Assembly (NCBI GenBank): GCA_963971535.1
Contig: OZ020589.1
Location: forward strand, 49,100,312-49,164,311
Origin: Notolepis coatsorum
Taxonomy: Eukaryota > Chordata > Actinopteri > Aulopiformes > Paralepididae
Length of the DNA: 64,000 nt
Direction: 5' to 3'
Part shown: in pieces, positions 56,237 through 64,000 of the stretch
How the letters are laid out: each line of letters begins with the position of its first letter
How positions within the stretch are numbered: the stretch's first letter is position 1
The notes under the pieces: model-generated
Databases searched by the model: none
The model's input: only the letters and a program-made list of their open reading frames with translations
Told to the model about the DNA's origin: nothing
Made by a program: the position numbers and the translations under genes

Positions 56237-57118
56237 ACGTGAATGTTACCAGCAAACTTCTAAATGCACTGAAACAATGGTTGGTTATCCTCCAGTGTTC
56301 ACTTTTTATAAGGTATTGTCTTGGTAAATTACCATAATCCTATACTGTGAATGTTACCAACAAACTCCTAAATGCACTGACACAATGGTTGGTTATCATC
56401 AGCCAGTGTTCACTTTTTATAAGGTATTGTCTTGGTAAATTACCATAATCCTATACTGTGAATGTTACCAACAAACTCCTAAATGCACTGAAACAATGGT
56501 TGATTATCCTCCAGTGTTCACTTTTTATAAGGTATTGTCTTGGTAAATTACCATAATCCTATACTGTGAATGTTACCAACAAACTCCTAAATGCACTGAA
56601 ACAATGGTTGATTATCCTCCAGTGTTCACTTTTTATAAGGTATTGTATTGGTAAATTACCATAATCCTATACTGTGAATGTTACCAACAAACTCCTAAAT
56701 GCACTGAAACAATGGTTGATTATCCTCCAGTGTTCACTTTTTATAAGGTATTGTCTTGGTAAATTACCATAATCCTATACTGTGAATGTTACCAACAAAC
56801 TCCTAAATGCACTGAAACAATGGTTGATTATCCTCCAGTGTTCACTTTTTATAAGGTATTGTCTTGGTAAATTACCATAATCCTATACTGTGAATGTTAC
56901 CAACAAACTCCTAAATGCACTGAAACAATGGATGGTTATCATCACAGTGTTCACTTTTTATAAGGTATTGTCTTGGTAAATTACCATAATCCTATACTGT
57001 GAATGTTACCAACAAACTCCTAAATGCACTGAAACAATGGCTGGTTATCATCACAGTGTTCACTTTTTATAAGGTATTGTCTTGGTAAATTACCATAATC
57101 CTATACTGTGAATGTTAC
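56237..57118. repeat. 108-bp satellite, about eight copies
   Basis: The unit starts GTGAATGTTACCAACAAACT and includes CAGTGTTCACTTTTTATAAGG and TTGGTAAATTACCATAATCC. Copies are highly alike, with small variants (GGTTGATTATCCTCC, GGTTGGTTATCATCA). The array lies wholly inside the piggyBac transposon and has no coding function. Confidence 0.95.
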
Positions 57119-57639
57119 CAGCATATAATGCACAGCAACAATGGTTGGTACTGATGACTTGTCACCCAGTTTATTGAACATATTTTACAATAAAAATGTT
57201 CATGGCATCAAAGTTTCAAGTTTTCTGCATTGTAAAGTATTCTGTATTTTATAATAATGTTGTCTGGACCTACACCAGTAGTTATAACTTACTTGTTCAT
57301 TAGCGCCAGGCATGGTGGTTGATGAGGTAGTAGTATTTCCAGGTGAAACTAATTGATATATTATCAATACAAGATATTATTACTTTATGAATGTGTTTAT
57401 CATGTATGGACGAATAAATTGGAAAACGGGTAGGTACAGAGCAACACAGTGTCTACAACACAGGAGCAGATTATGCACAGTACATGAATGAGAAACAGTC
57501 AAAATGTTTTTTTGTTTAGTTTATTGCATGCACATGATCTATAATACCTGATCGGTACAATATCTACTAACCTGATCAATACAATATATTCTCACCTGAT
57601 CGATATAATAGTATTACTGCATTTCAAGTTTGTCAGTCA

Positions 57640-59060
57640 GTCGGACTGTCAATCAATCAATCAAACAATCTATGAATCAAACAATCAAACATTCTATCAA
57701 TCAAACGACCAACAAAGTAATCAATCAATCAAACAAATCAATCTATGAATCAAACTATCAACAAAACAATCAAACATTCTATCAATCAAATGACCAACAA
57801 AGTAATCAATCAATCAATCAATCAAACAAATCAATCTATGAATCAAACGATCAACAAAACAATAAAACATTCTATCAATCAAACGACCAACAAAGTAATC
57901 AATCAATCAAACAAATCAATCTATGAATCAAACTATCAACAAAACAATCAAACATTCTATCAATCAAATGACCAACAAAATAATCAATCAATCAAACAAA
58001 TCAATCTATGAATCAAACTATCAACAAAACAATCAAACATTCTATCAATCAAATGACCAACAAAGTAATCAATCAATCAAACAAATCAATCTATGAATCA
58101 AACTATCAACAAAACAATCAAACATTCTATCAAGCAAATTACCAACAAAACAATCAAACATTCTATCAATCAAATGACCAACAAAGTAATCAATCAATCA
58201 AACAAATCAATCTATGAATCAAACTATCAACAAAACAATCAAACATTCTATCAATCAAATGACCAACAAAGTAATCAATCAATCAAACAAATCAATCTAT
58301 GAATCAAACTATCAACAAAACAATCAAACATTCTATCAATCAAATGACCAACAAAGTAATCAATCAATCAAACAAATCAATCTATGAATCAAACTATCAA
58401 CAAAACAATCAAACATTCTATCAAGCAAATTACCAACAAAACAATCAAACATTCTATCAATCAAATGACCAACAAAGTAATCAATCAATCAAACAAATCA
58501 ATCTATGAATCAAACTATCAACAAAACAATCAAACATTCTATCAATCAAATGACCAACAAAGTAATCAATCAATCAAACAAATCAATCTATGAATCAAAC
58601 TATCAACAAAACAATCAAACATTCTATCAATCAAATGACCAACAAAGTAATCAATCAATCAAACAAATCAATCTATGAATCAAACTATCAACAAAACAAT
58701 CAAACATTCTATCAAGCAAATTACCAACAAAACAATCAAACATTCTATCAATCAAATGACCAACAAAGTAATCAATCAATCAAACAAATCAATCTATGAA
58801 TCAAACTATCAACAAAACAATCAAACATTCTATCAATCAAATGACCAACAAAGTAATCAATCAATCAAACAAATCAATCTATGAATCAAACTATCAACAA
58901 AACAATCAAACATTCTATCAATCAAATGACCAACAAAGTAATCAATCAATCAAACAAATCAATCTATGAATCAAACTATCAACAAAACAATCAAACATTC
59001 TATCAATCAAACCAATAAAACAATCTGTCAAACAATCAATCAATCAAACCATCCATCCAT
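57640..59060. repeat. CAAT-rich satellite with 85-bp units and a 291-bp higher-order period
   Basis: The base unit is about 85 bp (AATCAATCTATGAATCAAAC, then CAATCAAACATTCTATCAAT, then GACCAACAAAGTAATC). From about 58000, a larger block of 291 bp repeats at least three times (same points at 58008, 58299 and 58590), each with one extended unit containing CAAGCAAATTACC. The long Asn/Gln-rich frames follow the repeat and are not genes. Confidence 0.95.
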
Positions 59061-59410
59061 CCATCCCAGTCTAAATTGCTTTATAACACGTTCAGTACCT
59101 ATTATCACCCTGCCGGCACACCTTTCATAAAAGTGCCTGTAACTTCTGTTCTAAAGAATCCACCTGGATTTTTACCTTGTGTTGACGTTTTTTAACTTGT
59201 AATTGTGAACGAACGAAGACATGCAGAAACAAACGGTTTTTTGCATTGTGTACATCAACTTGTCGTCTTCAAATGAGCCCAACCATTTCCCCATAGTTAT
59301 AATATAAAATATAGAAATAGCTCCGCTAAGATCATGAGATATGCTAGAATCGTCCAGGAATCCTGGCAACCCACAGTCATTTTCCGGATTTTTGGCCGGC
59401 ACCCAAAGTG

Positions 59411-59640
59411 TTAAACAAGTAAATTAGCCTGGTATAAAATAAGTCAACCAGCCTAGTTAAACAAGTAATTAGCCTGGTATAAAATAAGTCAACCAGCCTA
59501 GTTAAACAAGTAATTAGCCTGGTATAAAATAAGTCAACCAGCCTAGTTAAACAAGTAATTTAGCCTGGTATAAAATAAGTCAACCAGCCTAGTTAAACAA
59601 GTAAAGTAGCCTAGTTAAACAAGTAAACTAGCTTGGTTAA
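59411..59640. repeat. 45-bp minisatellite, right part
   Basis: It continues the array of 50795-51060 after the piggyBac insertion, with about four more units and some shorter variants (AAGTAAAGTAGCC, AAGTAAACTAGC) at its right edge. Confidence 0.95.
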
Positions 59641-59760
59641 TTTAAGTCTACATTTATAACTAAGCAATCAATTAAGTAATCACACGTCAAGTAATAATAA
59701 CAAGGCTTATACACTTATTAGTCTTGCATATTAACTCGACATTTACACATAGTCTTCAAC

Positions 59761-61690
59761 ATGTCAAGTAAAGGAGAGATTACTGAGCTAGAACAAGAAG
59801 ATGACACAATAGCTCCAAAAGAACAGATCATCGAACAGGTTGAAGAGGAACCTAGAGGCACAGAAGAGTCCCAAGAGCAGCCCGAAAGGTGTAAAGACGG
59901 CGACACCGCTGAAAGGAATACAAGAAAAAGTGGAAGAATCATAACTCTGACAGAGAAGGGCAGAGGGATGCAAGAAAAGAAAATGATAGGACTCCAACGA
60001 AAGTTCCAAGTCATATACAAGACATGGAAATAAATGTGAGAAATGCCAAGGAGATACTATCGCAAGCTGAGACAGGAACTGAGGAACTCGAAACAGTCAT
60101 CACTGAAATCCGTGGTTTCTTCGCTGACGTCCAGTGCGCATATGAAGAACTACGACAAGTTGACACGCCAGATCAGGAAACCCGTAGGAGAGTGCTCACA
60201 AACATCCCAGATCATCTTCAAAAGAGCCTCAAGCCGACTGTGTGGAACACCTGAAGATGAAGATGACTATCCTGAAGACAGTACTCTATTCACAGGAAGC
60301 AACAACTCTCACTTCTCAAAGAAGACCTCTGTACGTTCAAAAGGGTCCACAGCAAGACGTCAAGATGCTGCTGCCGACGTCACTGCAGGCCAAGCTGTTC
60401 TCAAGCTAACAAAAGAGCAACACCAAGAACATCGAGAAATACAGCGGCTGGAAGACGAAGCTAAAGTACAGATAGCTGAACAAGAAGCAGCAGCTGTCCA
60501 GCGTCGCTTGGAGAGAGAGAAAGATGAGTTGAAAAGAAGAAGGCAGCAAGAGGAAGATGAGTTAAAAAGAAGAATGCAGCTGGAGGAAGAGGAAGCTACA
60601 ATCAAAGCTCAATTGGTATCGCAGCATACAGCCCTCCAAAGAACCCTGGATGAAAGGAAAATAAGGGTACAGCACCTGGAGGATATGAAAAGTCTAAATG
60701 CAGCCCAAGCAAGAATCCAAGTGTACGACCAAGTGGCGACTACAGAAGAAGAAGAAGAAGAAGAAGAAGAAGAAGAAGAAGAAGAAGAAGAAGAAGAAGA
60801 AGAAGAAGAAGAAGAAGAAGAAGAAGAAGAAGAAGAGAAGCTAAGCATCGAAGTGGATAGCGAGAGGAGAGCAATCAACCAAATACCTGCTCCTACAACT
60901 CCTCCTTCCCCGTATGTGCTCTCTGCACCAAGAACTGTAGCCCCCCTCCTGGGTGAAAGTACTTCAGAGCTCGTCAGGATCCTAGCTGACGCAGTGAGCT
61001 CAAACAGAATCCCCATTCCCGAACCTGTAGTATTCAAAGGGGATCCATTACTATACAGTGACTGGAAACTATAATTTCAAACTCTGATAGATCAGAAGAA
61101 CATCAAGGAAAATGAAAAGATCTACTATCTTGTATGTAAACGGAGATGCAAGAAAGGCGATCGATGGCTATTTCCTACTCGGCACAGAGAACGCTTATGT
61201 TGCAGCGTGGAAGCTTTTGAACGAGAGATATGGAAACCCATTCACTATCGCACAGTCCTATAGAGAGAAGCTCAACGAGTGGCCCAAGATCGGACACAAA
61301 GACAGCCTCGAGCTCAGAAGCTTCGTTGATTTTCTCCGCAGTTGTGAGGCGGCTATGATTCACATAAAGGCCCTGGAAATCCTGAACGACTGTAATGAGA
61401 ATAGGAAGATTATCTCCAAGCTTCCAGACTGGTTGATGGCCAGGTGGAGTAGAAAGTCTGTTGAAATGGAAGATCGGAATGGCCATTTCCCAACTTTCAG
61501 CCAGTTCATCGCGTTCCTGAATTACGAAGTAAGGATCGCCTGTCACCCAATTACCTCCATGCATTCAATCAAACAAGGCGAAGCAGAGCACCCAAAGGAC
61601 AGAAGAAATAGGACCGTCGGAGCAAAGGTACTGGCTACAAGCTCCAACGAGAAGACGGTCATGACATGTGTAGGAGCCAAATCCTATGAT
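59761..61690 (+). pseudogene. BEL/Pao retrotransposon gag region (fossil 1)
   Basis: Plus-strand frames encode an acidic N-terminal part and then a long coiled coil rich in Glu/Arg/Gln (HQEHREIQRLEDEAK, LEREKDELKRRRQQEED). A Glu run encoded by a GAA repeat (60747-60837) follows. The Pao-type gag core has PEPVVFKGDPLLYSDW, AWKLLNERYGNPF and LPDWLMARWS. This is the pattern of BEL/Pao gag, which forms the particle around element RNA. The fossil has a few breaks and stops at about 61690, where a second BEL element seems to begin. The minisatellite just upstream may belong to its 5' untranslated part. Confidence 0.75.
60747..60837. repeat. GAA microsatellite
   Basis: About 30 GAA units lie within the gag region and encode a poly-Glu run. 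Such a run suggests slippage after insertion. Confidence 0.97.
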
Positions 61691-62562
61691 GATAAATTGT
61701 ATCTTTATTGCCCCATTAGACATATAGTTTATTATGGTATTCGTGCTTTGTGTTTATTAATATATGTCAATGAACTCCAAGATGGAGACTTACCTGGTCA
61801 ACTCCCCTTTTTCCCACGTTCCCCCTAACCACTCCTATAACATGGCAGGTAATTTAGAGTTCAGGCAGGCCCAGGTGAGCGGTACCATATAGTTTTTGAA
61901 CGCACTTAATTCGCACTTAATTCGCACTCAATTCGCACTCAATTCGCATTTGATTGACAGTTTACGTTCATTTACATAACCCTTTTTGTTTGTTTTATAG
62001 TGGTAGGCAGCTATTGGGGCTGTTGTGACTCGCTTTCCAATAAATCCTGTTTGTTTTGAAAGTACATCGGATCAGCGTCATCTTTTCTTTTGGACTGCAA
62101 TTCGGAGCGTGTCGTACTAACAACGCATTACCTGGAGCCTCAAGGCAACTGTGGTTCGTATGATTGCCTTTACATTGTCAAAAACTTCCGCTGACAACGC
62201 CGACGGACAACTTCTAAGCGCAACAAGGACGGAGGTAAAGTAAAGAATGGATGTTTGTTTCGGATCGAAGCCGTTGCGTCTGAACTGTGGAGTGGATGTG
62301 ATGAACATAAACGGTGCGGCCGTCTTTATTGTTTGAAGGTATCTTGTGCTGGCGAAGAGGAAAAGATAAGACAGACTCTGTCTCTGTGGTTGACAGCGGG
62401 TCGGTGTGTGCGTTTGAGAGTGGATGACGTCACGCGCAGCATTCGCCAAGTGCGCTGTCTCCCACGCCCTAGCTGCTTCATTCATAAATCACTGTTCTGT
62501 TTTAAATGCATACAACGCTGCTGCTCATCTGAATTAAGAGGTTTTCGTTAGCTGCCCACATT
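61690..62562 (+). other. Probable 5' LTR and leader of BEL fossil 2
   Basis: The gag of the first BEL fossil loses similarity near 61690. The next 870 bp hold repeated ATTCGCACT motifs (61915-61950), an AATAAA (about 62039-62044) and a possible LTR end at CGTACTAACA (about 62122). The second gag start lies 440 bp further on. I could not see a second LTR copy in the window, so the boundaries are a guess. Confidence 0.35.
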
Positions 62563-64000
62563 ATGGCAGAAATGGAGAGTGGTATTTTTGAGGATCCTTT
62601 ACAAAAATTAAAAGGATCAAGAAGTGCAAATCTGGGTGCACTTACTAAAAAAAGGAATGAAATCACTGAACTTATGGGAAATCATGGAAATGTGGAATTG
62701 GTTCACACAAAAATGACAGATTTCTCCAAGTTGTGTGGCGAGTTACATGAACTCAATACAGCTGTAAAGGGTTTGCTAACCAAAATATCTATAGAGGAAA
62801 CAGAAAAGGACCAAGCAGAATGGTACGAGCCTAAAGCAGCATCACTGCATGAATTTGCTGCCCATGTTCAAACGTGGACTGAAGCGGCACAACCACATAT
62901 TGAATATGACAAAGGTGAAGAAGAGATCCACCCAAGGGACAGCGTTTCAAACACCTCTTCAAGGCATTCAAGGAGGTCATCAAAAGGTAGTAAGCACTCT
63001 GATTACTCCTCTACATCCTCAACCCAACTCAAACTACAAGCTGAGAAGGCAGTTTTATTGATCAAAGCTGAAGCATTAATAAAGAAACAAGCACTGGACA
63101 AGGAGGAAGCTGAACTAAAGGCCAAAAGGGAGCAGTTGGAACTGCAAACTGAAATACAAGCCACCAGTGCTAAACTGAATGTTTTCACAGAATATGAGAA
63201 CATTCATGAGATGGACAATAGACCAGGCGATGGAATGAACGAATATTTCGATGAAAGGGAAAGGTCTAAGGAAGCCTCACAAAAGGTTATTCGGGAGGCA
63301 ATGACGCCCACCTCCACTGATGTCATCACAACATTACCCATCACAAATTCACATGTGTATGATGTGGAATTCCAGCTTCTTACTCCATCTGCTCAGCTTG
63401 CACCGTTGAACAGACACAGCAGCCTGTTACCAGAAAGTGTTCAAACTGTATATCACCCTGTTCACCCAAGACCAAGCAACATAGGAGGGGAGCCTGTTGT
63501 AAGACGAAAGGAAACGTCACAACAGCCCCAAATTGGAATGTCTGCTTTAAGGGTCAGCCATGGAGGATCTGCGAAACAGCATGAAAATGGAGCCGTCAGA
63601 CATGATGGTGCTGTCACTCTAGAAGGATACAGGGAAACACCCGACATGGGCAGGATCGTCGACGTCATGCAACATCAGAATAGTATAACCGAAGTACTGG
63701 TGAAGCAGCAAAGGCTATCATCCTTACCACCTCTCAGCATACCCACGTTTAAAGGGGATCCATTAGAATACAGGTTCTTTATACGTGCATTCGAACATGG
63801 TATTGAGGATAGAACTGAAAACTGCAAGGACAGACTGTATTTCCTGGAGCAGTTTACCATGGGGCAACCCCGAGAAGTGGTACGGAGCTGCCAACATATG
63901 GATGCTTCAATAGGATACACGGAGGCCAAAAGGCTCATAAAGAAATTGTTATGGTTTGTAACCGACCCCAATCGCACAACACAAGACAGGTATGATGGTT
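62563..64000 (+). CDS. BEL/Pao gag, open to the window edge (fossil 2)
   Basis: An ATG at 62563 opens a frame without any stop to base 64000 (479 codons and counting). The N-terminal part has an acidic helical region (RSANLGALTKKRNEITEL, TEKDQAEWYEP), then a Ser-rich stretch and a coiled coil (KEEAELKAKREQLELQTE). The Pao gag core is SIPTFKGDPLEYRFFIRAFE, DRLYFLEQFTMG and AKRLIKKLLWF. This is a different lineage from the fossil at 59761-61690. The part seen looks whole; the rest of the element lies outside the window. Confidence 0.8.
   Translation, partial: MAEMESGIFEDPLQKLKGSRSANLGALTKKRNEITELMGNHGNVELVHTKMTDFSKLCGELHELNTAVKGLLTKISIEETEKDQAEWYEPKAASLHEFAAHVQTWTEAAQPHIEYDKGEEEIHPRDSVSNTSSRHSRRSSKGSKHSDYSSTSSTQLKLQAEKAVLLIKAEALIKKQALDKEEAELKAKREQLELQTEIQATSAKLNVFTEYENIHEMDNRPGDGMNEYFDERERSKEASQKVIREAMTPTSTDVITTLPITNSHVYDVEFQLLTPSAQLAPLNRHSSLLPESVQTVYHPVHPRPSNIGGEPVVRRKETSQQPQIGMSALRVSHGGSAKQHENGAVRHDGAVTLEGYRETPDMGRIVDVMQHQNSITEVLVKQQRLSSLPPLSIPTFKGDPLEYRFFIRAFEHGIEDRTENCKDRLYFLEQFTMGQPREVVRSCQHMDASIGYTEAKRLIKKLLWFVTDPNRTTQDRYDG

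Larger units (their letters stand above)
51061..59410 (+). mobile_element. Full-length piggyBac transposon
   Basis: It is flanked by TTAA on both sides (51057-51060 and 59411-59414), with CACTTTGACTGCC at the left and GGCACCCAAAGTG at the right. Subterminal inverted motifs lie inside the left end (GCTTTACAGCGTC, GACGCTGTACAGCGTC). It measures 8350 bp, much longer than typical 2.5-3 kb piggyBacs, because of introns and large satellite arrays. It contains a promoter, a six-exon transposase gene and a 3.8-kb 3' region. It interrupts a 45-bp minisatellite cleanly, so precise excision should restore the array. The single stop in the transposase suggests recent inactivation. Confidence 0.92.

Noticed and set aside
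57630-58884. Series of Asn/Gln-rich open frames of 69-98 codons
   Set aside because: They repeat exactly with the 85/291-bp satellite and have no start context or domain; the open frame is a by-product of a repeat without stops in that phase.

Overview
The window reads as a repeat-dense, gene-poor stretch of a ray-finned (teleost) fish genome. This rests on the mix of families seen: hAT elements with 8-bp target duplications, TTAA-flanked piggyBac elements, L2-like LINE fragments, a DIRS-type gag, Ty3/Gypsy with a chromodomain, BEL/Pao gag, a tRNA-derived SINE with an ATT tail, and long GT, GA and GATA microsatellites. I recognise no host protein-coding gene. Almost every long reading frame belongs to a mobile element. 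The species cannot be named from the sequence.

Layout. 1-430: tRNA-like sequence and a GC-rich hAT-like end. 436-7171: a TTAA-flanked non-autonomous element carrying a young Gypsy fossil (529-6308), which itself holds a hAT element (2876-4032) and a SINE. 7967-10866: a hAT-like element containing a second hAT (8313-10691) with LINE remnants and a long palindrome. 10968-22029: a retrovirus-like LTR fossil with three LTR copies and a 4-bp flanking repeat. About 22286-31659: a DIRS-like fossil with inverted terminal repeats, a 511-codon gag and an internal complementary region. It is interrupted by a hAT (24263-25507) and includes about 5 kb of unexplained sequence with a 5S-rRNA-derived stretch. 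31660-32441: the right end of another TTAA element.

33217-38063: a hAT-like element holding an L2-like LINE, which in turn holds three smaller insertions. 39180-41268: a fold-back structure whose two arms each carry a broken THAP domain. 41287-41780: a second SINE. 42090-51060: mostly unassigned DNA with microsatellites, LINE 3' ends and one clean hAT (46596-47474).

51061-59410: an 8.35-kb piggyBac transposon with TTAA ends, a TATA-box promoter, and a transposase that I resolve into six exons joined by phase-1 introns. The catalytic aspartates and the Cys-rich tail are present, and one in-frame stop interrupts it. The element also carries satellite arrays, and it landed inside a 45-bp minisatellite. 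59761-61690 and 62563-64000: gag regions of two BEL/Pao elements; the second is open to the window edge.

How it fits together: the region is a series of nested insertions whose order can be read from intact target duplications. The most informative single object is the nearly intact, intron-containing piggyBac element.
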